From the NCBI GenBank assembly GCA_009792885.1, contig WMCF01000025.1, forward strand, positions 1,509,852-1,573,851: 64,000 nucleotides of DNA, given 5' to 3'. The notes below the pieces were generated by a model. It saw only the letters and a list, made by a program, of their open reading frames with translations, made no database searches and was not told where the DNA came from. Each line of letters opens with the position of its first letter. Within the stretch, counting starts at the first letter, position 1. A program made the position numbers and the translations under genes. The DNA is from Eremophila alpestris peregrina (Eukaryota; Chordata; Aves; Passeriformes; Alaudidae). Of this stretch, positions 1 to 12,500 are shown piece by piece.

Positions 1-3000
1 GGAGGTAGGCCCATAGAAAGGTGGTGCAAGACTTGGTGTTTCAGTGACTCCAAATTTGTTTACTATGCATTTAATAAAAATAAAAAAATCCTTACTGATA
101 TGGAGGGGGGGTGTTTGAGCCTAAGCTTTTTCCTGCACCAGCAGGGAGAACAGATCCCACAGGCCAAAAAACTGGTGTAGCAGCCAATGGTAGCAGCCAT
201 TCCAACTCCCTGTCTCTGGTTTACTCTCACAGGTACGACTGTAGCAGTAATTGGCCCTGTTTCCCATTTACTACTGGTGGCAACACATAAGCTGGGAGTT
301 CATCAGGTTAGCTATCAGCTGTCCCATGGCACTGGCAGTTTCCCAAACCAACTGTGGATGCAACAACATTGCATGTGAAAGGGGGTGAGGCAGCATACAA
401 AATTTCACAGGGACAATTTTACACTGTCCCTTTGCAGGCCTGCACCTTCTGAATACATACACTGAAGGCCACATCCTGCATCACCTGAAACTGGTGAAGA
501 GAGCTGGTGTGGCTTCGGCAGTCCTGCTGGGTCTTTGAAAGAACCTCTTGTAAAAAAATACCTTCAGGAAACTGCCCTTCAACAAGGAGCAAGTGCTGCT
601 GGCTAAGTTCATTTATAATCCAAAGTCAGATATTACTCAGGAAAACTAAACTGCAGTTCAATCTTAACAAAAGCAAGAGGATGGCATTGGGTAATGAAAA
701 TCTAGTTACTACAGTGGAGACCAATTAAAGAGACAGAAGGTTTTACAGGAAAAAAGACATTTCAACTACAAACAAGCTGAGACACGCTCTATTCGTACAG
801 AGGCCAGCGCTCGGGTAAGCAATACAGAACCAAACCAATACTTTAGAAAGATTTAAATCTCTGTCTTGATATTATATCAATGTATTTATAGATCTATAAT
901 TTAGAATATACTATGTACATATCCAACACCAGATTGCAATAAAAGTCTTAAAGCAAGCTGAAAAATTACTCTATAGATAGCAACTTTGGTTGGAGGATAG
1001 CTTAAAGATACACACAATATGTTTCAGGAATACTGTGGATAGATAATTTTGGTTTTTTACATCTTATGTTGCTGAAAGGCATTGGTTTATACAGAAATAC
1101 TGGCCCTGGAAGCCAATTCCTGTGAACAATAGATCTTGTAGGGGACAAAAAGATCTACCTTATGCTGAATGCTTATACAGCTGTTATTTCTTGTAGCTGT
1201 TATTTCCACATGCCAGACCACACTTTGGGCAGTCCAGGTGCTGTACTCATCTCTTCCCCAAAGCTGTTTTATGCCAGTGTCTCTAAAAGAGACGGCATCA
1301 CTTGTGGCAGGTTTGGGAGGTGGCTCCCAGCCCACAGAGGCAGCAGCAGCAGCAGCAGCCTGGCTCTGCAACCTCTGGCCTGCCCCAGCACCTAAAACTC
1401 ACGAGGGCAAACCTCCCCCCTGCCTCACAGCATCGTGGTCTTCCTCCAGTGCGACTGAGCTCGCACTGCTGTGCGGTGGCACCTGGCTGGACAGCAGTGT
1501 CTCATGGGAAAGGAGAGGTCTGCAACAGTGTCACTTCTTAAAATGAAAAAGCCACCTTAATTGCCTATGGTACCTTACAGCTTAATTTATTACACATTAC
1601 TTTAAGAGTCTTCATTTACAAATGAAGTCACTTCATCTAAATACAGTTCCAACACATGGTACATAATAATATATGACGGTTTATTGTAGATGATGGTAAC
1701 AAATGACTTCTATCTAGAAATTTAACAGGAACAAAATACTTTGTTTCTGGTTGCACAGGGTATAGATAGAGATCCGTGGTATATGACTGCTGAGGAGTTT
1801 TCTTCTTTGCCAAAGTATGTGAAAAGACCTCATATAGATCCCATTCCACCACAAGAACCATTAAACAGTAATCAACAGAAGTGTGAGAGTTCACAAACTT
1901 TTCTAAAGTGAGTCAAACAGTTTTGTTCACTAGAGTTTCTGTCTCTGGTGAGCAGCTCACTGCAACTCCATTAGTAAGTGCATTATTTTATTTGCATGCT
2001 TTAGCTGTCTTCAAGATCCTAAATTGTAATCTTCCGAGATCCAGATGCATGCCATATGGTGTTTGTGCAACTAAAAATGAAGGGGTCTAGTCTCGTCTCG
2101 ATGTGTGGGGAATCCCTGAACACCAAGAGAAGAACATATCCTTAAGGGTTAAAGGAGGGAACACATTTTTATTTGATTACAGGGCTTACGGAAGTGACTT
2201 ATATTTGCTACAAAGAATATAAATCAAAAGAGCTGTAGGTTCTTTTAAGATTCTGGAAATGGTTTATCTTAGCTTGTACAGTGCCACCCCTATATATATC
2301 TTTCCCTAGGAAGCTGCTTTCAGACTAAATTATAAAAAGCAGTATTTTTGTCTGCTATAACACAGAGCTGCACAAACATCCCATTCCTCCACTCCAACCA
2401 CTGCAGTGGTGCTCTACAAAACTGGGATGGAGAGGAGGCTGGACCACAGGAAGCCACAGACTTGCTGTGAACTGCAGCTCCCACATGAATCACATACTTT
2501 GTACTATCTTAACAGCAAACATAGTTAAACACAAAGCTTGATTCATACCACAGTATTTTTGTGGAGGGAAAAAAATAAAATTAAATAAAAAAGCCATAAA
2601 TTACATAGCCACTCCCCCAGCATATATTGCCTCAGTTCAGCATTTGCAAGTAGATTTATGAGACAGCACTATATCCATTGCACCTTATTCTCTGCATAAT
2701 GGCAAATAAAAGTGGGATCAATTTTAATATTTTTCTAAATAATAATATAAAAACTGTTAAGACACCTAAGCCATCACCATGGCTTACCTAAACAGCCAAT
2801 GCTTTTATTAATTCTGGGACCAGGAAGTGGAGAAGCAGATAGTCTCACCCTGTCTCATTAGGGAATGCTTCTTACAGATTTGTGGTGCTTTCTCTGAAGA
2901 AGTAAATGCTGAGCCTCTTCAGCAACCTAATGTCAGTCTATCAACTCTGAGTGGCAATTTCCACTTGTTAAAATAAATCTATTTTGCAATCTGTTTCACT

Positions 3001-3366
3001 ATATTTGCCATTCAGGACAGTAAAATGGGTCTGTGAAAAGTATTTTCCTCTAAACAATTTATGATTGTAATTTCATTTAATTTATCCACTGATATTTTAG
3101 GTGGATGCTAATAGGAGTATTCAGATTTTGCAGCTTTTGTCATTCAACATGTACCTGGAATTGCACTGGATTAAGCTCCTTTCCATGTAAACCAACAGCA
3201 AACACAGGTTCTAATGATACAGGCTTTCCAAACCATTAGGAATGGAGTAATTCTACACAAAATGAACACTGCAAAGCAGCTTTCTAGATCTACCCAGGAC
3301 AGACGTTTGCTGGAGAGCAGACAGAGCAATCTTGCAGAAGCATGATCACTTTCAAAGCCAACTTAC
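1..3366. other. Distal PCBP3 intron sequence, no exon recognised
   Basis: AT-rich intron-like sequence downstream of the KH3 exon. I looked on the minus strand for a short terminal exon coding an LTSEVTG-type tail and a stop and found none. It holds a (CAG)n run at 1341-1359 and otherwise no repeat that I recognise. A CTTTTAG acceptor-like site near 1290 leads into a frame without PCBP similarity. Confidence 0.6.
1341..1359. repeat. (CAG)n microsatellite
   Basis: About six uninterrupted CAG units in non-coding sequence. They explain the poly-Ala, poly-Ser and poly-Gln stretches seen in spurious reading frames here. Confidence 0.9.
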
Positions 3367-3536
3367 CTTGCATTAATGAGGTACTGTGCTAAGCTGATGT
3401 TTGCAGGGGATCCTGTGATTGTAACTTGTCGTTCTGCGGAGCCTTCTGTGGCATTAGCAATCTTGATCTGCGCTCCTGACATCTGCCTGATTTCATTTAT
3501 CTTACTGCCTTGTCTGCCAATAATGCAGCCTATTAA
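3367..3536 (-). CDS. PCBP3: PCBP3 exon: KH3 domain
   Basis: Fifty-six codons plus two bases, from LIGCIIGRQG to QYLINA and the first two bases of an arginine codon (deduced residues 254-310). It covers the GRQG loop and nearly all of KH3. The acceptor is CGCTCCAG and the donor GTAAGT. IKIANATEG and SPANISLAQYLINAR indicate PCBP3. The exit is phase 2, so the gene must continue into another exon; the expected short tail (LTSEVTG-like) was not found downstream in the window. Confidence 0.95.
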
Positions 3537-6500
3537 CTGGAGCGGGACAAAGACTGAGATTAGTGCCACAGACACAAGCAAAAAACACTTAACTGCAATC
3601 TGTAGTATTGCTAAAATCATGGTTATGAGCAGCTCAGTAGCAAAACAAAAAGATTTTTGCTCTGCTGTTTGGAAGGAATCTCTAGTGCAGTCTATTGGCT
3701 CTATGGTCATATGCCTCTAGATCCAGTTTTGCTGCTACATGGTTAAGTCAGTATCTTATTTCTGGAATTTCAAGACTATTTCACTGTCTCCCATGGCAGA
3801 AAATGACAGGGTGCTGTGATGTTGAGAAAACCAAACCACAGCCCTGCCTGACTTGCCAGTGGCAGCAGCAAGCCAAGAGCAGCTGGGAGTCAGGCTGAGC
3901 ATCCACAGCTGCTGCATGTGGTTCTTCACCTTTCCAGAGTGCTGACAGCCCTACACCTCCCTGGGCACACGTGCTTCTTGCTTGGCCAGGGACTGTGCAC
4001 TAAAGTCAGTGGGATTTACAGCTCTCTGACTGCAGGCAGAAGCAGGCATAGGACGAGACTGAAATTTGTCTGCCTTCCTTTACAGAAACTTACCCAAACT
4101 CTTATTTTGTGAATAGAACTGAGCCTGAACTGCATGTGTGTCCCAGGGTGTTGCTCCTCCAGCATGGGGAGCCCCCAGGAGCAAGTGAGCACGGAGCCAG
4201 CAGCTGAGGCTGAGATGTTTTGGTTTCTGTAAGGGGGCAGAGGAGGGTTTTGTTCTGTGTTAAGGAAGGATGGGTGCTGAGAAGCTCAGCCATGGCCAGA
4301 ATGAGTAGAAAATGGAAACTTTGCTCTACAGGCCTGCTGCTGCTGGGATAATGTTGCCAATTTTGCAGAAGGATATGCCAAGATGCAGAGACTGCCCTTC
4401 TGCTCCCACTCTTCCAGCTGCTTCAGGCCCCGGTGTGTTACCCTTTGTGGGACTGTAGTACTTGGAGTAACTGGCCAGAAACAGATTCATGTTGTCCAGA
4501 CATTTTATCAAAAGAAGGAAAACCCCCAAACGCAATCCTTGCTTCACACTCAGGGACAAACAGAAAGCCAAAGTGGATACCCAGGCAGCTGAAACAAAGA
4601 CCAAGTTGTGACAAGCACAGGAGGAGCAACCACGAGGGGGGAAAATGGGGTGGCAGGAAATGCACACAAGATTTCCCATCCTGTTACAACAGGAGGGCCT
4701 TGCTGAGTTCCCTGGCCTTATCCCAAGGATCTCTCTTAGTGTGTGACTACACATATCAGTGCAGAGGACTGGTGTGTGCTTCACCAGGAAGCCTCTGGCC
4801 TGTCTGTGTGCACACCACTGTGCCTGCACTGGCTACCTGTGGGCAGCACAGGGATCCCTAAACCTCTGCTTCTGATGCCTCAGTCTCACTGGCCTCCATG
4901 GTCTGCAAGGAGTGAAGCTGGCACACGAGAGGAGAGCAGCACCAGAGCACAGGCAGAGAAGGAACCTGCTGGGTGACTCAGCAAGCTGCCACTTGTATGT
5001 GTTGAGGGTCCTTCAGCTTCTCACCCAGGTGGGCCAGTGCAAAGAATGTGCCATCTCCTAGCTGAGTTTGAGGTAGTGAGGTAGGTAGGCAGTGAGGATT
5101 CAGTCCACACTGGTCAAGGACATTGGTGATGGTGCTGTCTAGAAGAGAGGTTTGGTAACCTTTTAAATTTCCTGAAGCTCTCCAAAGTCACCCTTCACTG
5201 CTGTGACAAGAGAATGCTTGGACACCCTCTACGACATGGCCTGTGGCTAGTGCAGAACACGTAACTCCATCTGCCATGCAGGAAGGACAGGAGTGCTGGG
5301 GGCTTGGGCTTTCTCTGGGGTGCTTTTCTCATTATATGTTACTAACACTGAAATTTGAAAGTATCTGAGTATTCAAGAATATGATGTGTTCTTGAGGAAG
5401 ATCAAGGGACATTTGGTTATGGGCATTTGGTTTTACATAGAGACACCTTCCTGAGATGCTTTGCTCTGAGATGGAATCATGTCAAACTGCATCCAAACAC
5501 CTCTGGCCCATTTGGGAGAGGAGCCAAACCTACCACAGACTACCAAGCCTACTATACACTGTAGTCTAATACTATACTCACTAATAAATATAATAATCAG
5601 TGGCACAGGGTCCAGGAGGCCTGTCACTTGTGGTGTGTCCCAAGGTTCAGTACTGAGCCCTGTATTGTTTACCTTGTTCATCAATGACTCAGATGAAGGG
5701 GCAGAGGCCTCCTCAGCAAGTTCTCTGGCACAAAGCTGGGAGGAGTGGCTGATACCCTAGAGGGCGTGCAGCCCTTCAGAGGGACCTTGACAGGGTGGAG
5801 AGATGGGCAGAGAAGAACCTTCTGAAATGCAACAAATGTGGGGGCTGACCTGCTGGAAAGCAGCTCTGTGGTGAAGGGCCTGGGGGTCTTGGTGGACAAC
5901 AAGCTGTCCATGAACCAGCAGCATGCCCTTGGGGCCAAGAAGGACAATGAGATCCTGGGGAGCATTAGGAATAAATAACATTGTCCCCAGATCAAGTGAA
6001 GTCATCCTGCCCCTCTACTCATCCTGCCCTGGTGAGACCACATCTGGAGTGCTGTGTCCAGTTCTGGGCTCCTCAGGAAAAGACAGAAACAGAGCTCCTG
6101 GAGCAGGTCCAGTGCAGGGCCACAAAAAAGAACAAAGGACCGAAGCACCTCTCTTATGAGGAAAGGCTGAGGGAACTTGGCCTGTTCAGCCTTAAGAAGA
6201 GACAACTGAGAGGGGATCTCATGAATGTCAGTATCTGAAGGGAGGGGATAAGGGGGATTTTTTTGGTTGTGCCAAGCAATTGGACAAGAGACAATCAATG
6301 GGCAAGAACTGATGAACAGGAAGTTCCACCTGGATGTGAGGATGAACTTTTTCACTGCGTGGGTGACCAAGCACTGGGACAGGTTGTCCAGAGCAGTTGT
6401 GGAGTCTCCCTCACTGAAGATATTAATGAACCATCTGGACACAATCCTGTGCCATGTGCTCTACGGGGACCCTGATGGAGCAGGGAGGTTGGACCAGCTG

Positions 6501-9500
6501 ACCTACTGTGGTCCCTGCAACCTGACCCACTCTGTGATTCTTTGAATACTCCTTTTATAAATATCTATAATATGCACATACATACACACATGCACATGTA
6601 CAGGTAGGTATATGCATATATATTTTGAATCTCTCAGGACTTGGCTGGAAGAGCTCACATGAGATGTGCATCAAGCCCAGTTGTCCGTCTCTGACTGTGG
6701 TAGTAGCCCACCCTTACAAGAAAAAACAAAAAGATAAAACCAGTGTGAGGTATAAAGTAAAATTTTCACTGGTATTTCAAATTCCCTCCTAAGGCTTACA
6801 GACCACCTGAGCAGTAGCTGTATCTCTGCCTTCATGCTCCATAGTCTGTCTGTCTGACAGTTTCTTTTTGAACCTGTTTCTCCTTTTGCTGCCCAAGGGC
6901 AATGGCAGTGACTTGCAGAGCTTGTTGATTTGTTTGTACACACCAAAATTTCAGCTGGTGTACCCTCCTTCTTGATCTGTGAGCACCAGGTATAAATGGT
7001 TCCCTTTCCACTTTCCCTACACCACTGTAGGGAAAGTGGAAAGGGAACCATTTGCTTTCCTCCATCTCAACATACCTCATTTCTCCTTGTGCCAAAAAAC
7101 CTCAAAACAAACCAACCCTAAAACACATGTTCTGCTTTTTACCTTTTTCTAGCTTTACTCTGTTCTTCAGTGAAGTTCTGCTGGCATGGATGGAAACAGG
7201 ACTGAGTCAGGAGTCTGGACTCTTAAAGGGTGGGATTCAAAGGTCTCCTGTAATTCCTCCCCCCTCCAAATTACTGATGCCAATAGTTTCTCCCAACATG
7301 CTATGGCATCTCTGGTTCAGGTACCTCTCTTCCGTTTTTTTTATCTTCCCCATAATGCTAAATATAAATGCTTTATGGACATATATATATATATATATAT
7401 ATTCCTGTAATGCTAAAGCACTGACAAGAGTCTAATAAATGAGTTCAATGCTGCAGAGCATTGACTGCCACAGGAAATGGCATGGAGATTTTAAACACTG
7501 GTAAAAAAGAATCAGTTTTCTTTCTTACAATGTAGTGCTTGTAAAAAGGGCCAAGAGTTAGCCTCTGCAACGCTGCTGTCAGGAGCACAGGGGTTGGCCA
7601 CAGCTGCCCACAGGTGCTCATAGTTCCTCCTGGTTCCCCGCTGCCAACACAGAGCAAATCCACTTGCTTTGGCAAAGCCTCTGCATTATTTGAACAAGCA
7701 GGAGCTCATCATGAATGAGACTCTTCAATCTCTTTTCAGAATGATACAGGCTGAAACTCTTAGTTTCAGGTTTGGGTTGGTCTGTGTTGTGTTTCTTAAC
7801 TAGAAGGTCTGGGGCTGAGTACTCTATTGGGGGAAATATCTCCTGAGGCAGATTATAGTTCTTTACAAACTTACAGCAGGGCCTGGAAAAGATAATTAAA
7901 TACTCTGTACCTCTTCAGAACAAAACAATAATAATGTTAAGAAATTTCCTTGCCACAACAATGCAAAATCTGGACCATAATAATTGCACAGACTTTGCAG
8001 TGAGCCATGTAGAAAACTGAGAAAACATGGGGGCTGCTCCAAGAACATTTTGCACATGTGGGTCCCACTCATTGACAGGGAAGTATTTAAGGTACCACAG
8101 GGAAATAAAGGCAATTCTTCAAGCCTGCCATATCCATCTTGGATGGATTGACACTTCTGTTTCTATGGACTAGTGATCAGATTTACAGCTGCCTTAAAAT
8201 GTTCTAGGTGCTTTCTGTGAGGTGAGTTGCTTTCCTGTTGCTTGTCCCTGACTGCCTCTCCCACATATATGCAAAATATGCCTAATTTTTATGAGATGGA
8301 TTTTTAAGTTATTATTGGTTTGTTCATTTACTCTCAATGCATGTTTTGGGGTATTGACTGATGAAATCTTAAGACATCTGTTATCTACATCCAAGGGTGC
8401 CATCTCTTCTTTCTTTTAAGGTTCTTTTAAGGACCTGTTTATGCCACTTTATTCTGGGATTTAGAGGAAACACACTTAGATTGTGTAACTTGGGCAGCAG
8501 TGGAAGGACAGACAAGATCCCAGCAAGGAAAGAAAGGCAACCAAATGCCCCTGTAAGAGGCTCTGATGAGAAAAATGAGATACTAGATAAGGACCAAGAT
8601 GACTTCTGAAATGGACTGGAAGAAGTGTCCTCTTTGTTATCTTTTGGGAGTTACATAGAAGTTATGAAAAAATCTAGAAAGGCAAATCTTCTGAATTCAT
8701 TATTTGGAGAGGAAGCCTCAGCTTTTAGCATGTGGAAAATAACTTTCCATAAAACATATATTTTTTTTATTCTCCAATATCTCTTTGTTATAGAGCAATA
8801 GGTTAAATGCAATTGTCAGCATATTGTATGAAGAAAGCAGCATTATGTTCTTACAGAAATTATTAGTAACAGAAAAATAAATTTCTGTCACTGCCTAAAT
8901 GCCAGAGGGAGTGAGGAAAATTTATTTTAATATGAAGCTATGTAATTTGTAAAAGGCTATTAATATCTATTTGCTGTAGACTAGGCTCTCTAGTCTCATT
9001 GTCTTTGTATCTGATTTTGCTCTATCATGTTCTTACTGAGGCATGCTTATCATTGTCTTGGTCTTAAAAAGTATGAAAAAGTACATGTAAAGCACATGTA
9101 GCTACACTCTGATTTCTCTGGTAGCTGCAAAGCACGAGGGTATTTGCCAGTCTCATGGTGTTCTCATGTGTGCTGCACTTTTACACAGGTAAGCACAGAT
9201 GATAAGAAAGCTGTGGAACTCCTGCAGCACAGGGGATCCCTGGAGCTGGAGCAGGCAGGGGACAAACCATGGGCAGCTTCAGGGCTGCACTGCAGCTCCA
9301 TGCCAGGGCCTGCAGCTTCCTTCACCTTCAGATAAACCATCACTGTGCCACTGATGGCCTGTCCATCAAAACTGGGACTAGGAGATGCTCACTGGGAAAG
9401 CAAATTGCCCATACAGGCTTTGCTGCACAGCTGCTGCTGCCTCTCCCACTCTGACCTCCCTCCACACACAGCATCTGATTGATGGTGCTGGTGCCTTCCC

Positions 9501-12500
9501 ACGCTGCTCCTTCACTGCCTCATTTCTCTCTGTCTCCCTCATATCCTCATTTCTCTTCGAATCATTAAGGTTGTAAGACTTCTAAGATCATGGAACCCAA
9601 TGATTAACCCAGCACCATCATTTCACCCCTAAACCAAGTCCTCAAGTGCCACATCCACAATGTCCATTTGAACACTTCCAGCTGTCCTTTTGAACACTTC
9701 CAGGGATGTTGATTCCACCCCTTCCCTGGGCAGCCTGTTTCAATGTCTGACCACCTCTCCAGTGAAGACACTTCTCCTAATATCCAATCTAAACCTCCTC
9801 TGGTGCAACACCCTCAGACCATTTCCTCTTTTCCTATCAATCGTTCACTTGGGAGAAGAGAACAATCTCCACCTGTTCTTCCCTCTGCTCTGGAGCCCTG
9901 GGTATACACACACAGACAAGCACACACAGAGTTCAGGAGGGCAGCACCAACCTTTTGGTCCTCTAATGCACACCTTGACACCATCCAAACATCAGAACTC
10001 TCTCTCACCCCCTGCAGAGCTCCCGCAGGCTCCTCCTAAGCCTAACCCCATTTTGGGCTTGGCTTTGCTCCTTCAGCAACATCAGCAAGAGACACACTGC
10101 GTAGCCAGAAAAACTTTCTATGAGAAGCATCGTGTGGATTCATGTTTGCTTTTCGTTGCCAGTGCTGAGCTGGGTATTTCACACCACATGGATGAGAGAC
10201 TGATGGCTTTTAAGAATTTTCTATTGCACTACAGGACCCAGGGCCAACTTTCTCCCTCTGTTTCTCTGCTATGAACCCCAAAAGAAGGTAAGTCAGAAGA
10301 ATGACCTCAGATTTACATCTCTGATGGCAAGAACAACATTTGCCTGCAATAGAAATTAAGAAACTTGTGCTGTAAGGATAAAGAAGGTGCTCCTAAAAAA
10401 TACTCAACATAAAATAAATTCAGTTGCAAAGCAGGAACTGATAAATCAGCAGGGATTTTTTTATGTAACAGAAAGCTTAAGAAATCACAGCACTCACACC
10501 TCCACTTCTTCCTGATTTTGTATGTTTTTCTTACTGTAAATCATTGCCACTGAGTTTAATAGGGATTGCACAACATTTTAAGTATCTCTTAAGTAATAGA
10601 ATTGCTATTTATGATCCCACTCATGCTTCAAAGCTTTTTTTTACTGGAGGGGAAAACTTCCATTTTCCAAGTGACTCATTTGTAAGGAACACTAAAAAAA
10701 GACCCCAACCCTGTCTGCAATGAAATCAAATAAAAGGGGAAGGCATTTTTATGTGATGCCCTGCATATCAGTTGGGCATTTTGAACTGTTTTCAGATTCA
10801 GCACCATGCTGCTCACGGACACTGGGCCTGTTGATCACAGCTGACCCAGAGCTACTGCAGCAGGAGTGTTTCTAGCCCTTGATTTTTCAATAAACCCTTA
10901 TACTGCGCCTTTACATTTCCAAAGTAGCTTTTTGGCTCAGGGAAAATGCCATCTTGGCTAAGTGTGGGGTTCAGTGGAGATGGGCATGGAGGACTCCAGC
11001 CCAACACACAGCACAAGCGGCTGCACATTCTTCCACCCCCTTTGGCCCCTCTGCTGAGGCCACCCATGCCAGTGCCACCTGAGAGATGAGTGAGGCCCCA
11101 TGGCACTGGCACCAAGAGGGGACAGCCACTCTTGCTGCTGCCATCCAGCACTTCCCCAACCCCTCACACCCCTCCCCACAGACTGAGTGCTGCACAGTTC
11201 ATTCTGGGGCTGGTGTTCACAGATCAGCCAAAGATTAGAGGTGTCCCCTCTGGTGGCAGAGGAGCGAGAGAAGAGAAAGAGACACGGACTATTGGTCCAC
11301 TTACATCATTGGGAATAGTAAGTTCATGGGAACTGGTTGGAGTAGTGGCATCCAGTCCTATTCAGGGGACAGAGGGAAAATGTTACGCCAGCTGTTTGCA
11401 AGAAGGGCAAGACACAACACATGAAACTTTAAAGAAGGAAACATACAGAAAGGAGAGAAAAAAAAAACAGAAAAGAAAGCAGCAAAGAAAAATAAAGAAC
11501 TGCTAGTGAAACAGAAAAGAAAGCAAAGGATGCAAAACTCAGAGGGCTGGGCTCATTTTAAATGAGTCTTATTTTAATTAAGCTTTAACCCACCAAAGCA
11601 ACAAATGTCACATGAGATTCCACAGGGTCATCATAAAAAGCTTCTAGAAAAGGAAGAGTTTCCTCTAAAAATAGTCTCTGAAGCTTGTTCTAAACACATC
11701 AGTTAAGAAATTCATGGATGGCTGAAATTGGACCTGTCTACTAGGACTTCTAGAATATGGAAAATTAAAGTGGATTGTCATATGAACAATTAGCTGAACA
11801 AAATACATATTTATGAAAAATAACAAAAAAATTAAAATAAGGACAAAGAAATTAACCTACAAATATATGGAAATTATATGTGGGATTAGTTGCTGAAGAA
11901 GTGTTGGGTAGGGTAATCTTGGAAGAGAAATGGACAAAGTACTCTAAGTTGCATACATTTGTTTGTAAATTGGGTGGACAAAAGGAAAATGCTCAGGAAA
12001 AACGGAATTACTGCTCTAACACACAGTAACGTTACAGAAACATACATCTCACAAATACAATCAGGAAAAGATTAAGGAGCAGCATGTTAATGACAACAAT
12101 AAGGAAAAGACAAAGCTAGGAAAGGCCATTTAGTATTACTTGCAGGTATTTTATCAGATACATCACAAAGAAACAGAAGTATGTTTTGATGTCATGAATC
12201 TTTCTCTTCTCTTTTTTTGGTGTTCATTGTCTTATCTGTAAAGATATGCCAAAAATAGTAATTTCTAACTAGAATATACCAAAAATAAATGTTCTACAAA
12301 AAAGTGACTCATTTGTTTATGTTCAATTTTGAATTGCATAAGCTTAGTTCACAGTGAGTATCAAACAGTCAAGTTGCTCACAGAATTTGTGATGCATGTG
12401 ATAAAATGTTATTTGCCATACAAAGCATGTACCAGTACAGACGCACTTCTGTTCTGTGAAGTTTTTAGATGCTAAGCATGTATGTTGTGAAGCACAGGAA

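Larger units (their letters stand above)
3537..11304. other. PCBP3 intron before the KH3 exon
   Basis: A 7.8 kb intron on the minus strand. It contains two CR1 fragments, a perfect hairpin at 6994-7053, an (AT)n run at 7381-7402 and, at about 3800-5300, a stretch with higher GC content but few CpG. No further exon was seen. Open frames here on either strand show no known domain. Confidence 0.7.

Noticed and set aside
1087..1371. Minus-strand frame behind a CTTTTAG acceptor-like site, considered as the terminal PCBP3 exon
   Set aside because: The peptide does not resemble a PCBP C-terminus, and its alanine run comes from a CAG microsatellite.
1620..1650. GAAGTGACTTC on the minus strand as a possible SEVT-coding tail
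   Set aside because: The surrounding frame does not give LTSEVTG and there is no acceptor in the required phase.
4326..4829. Open frames of 140-167 codons on both strands
   Set aside because: Overlapping shadow frames in GC-rich intron sequence without domains or splice support.
5479..5760. Reverse-transcriptase-like frame as a possible gene
   Set aside because: It is a decayed CR1 LINE piece with stops and deletions, not a host gene.
9690..10274. Plus-strand open frame of 194 codons
   Set aside because: Its first third is the antisense of a CR1 3'-UTR and the rest has no recognisable domain; it is a chance frame.
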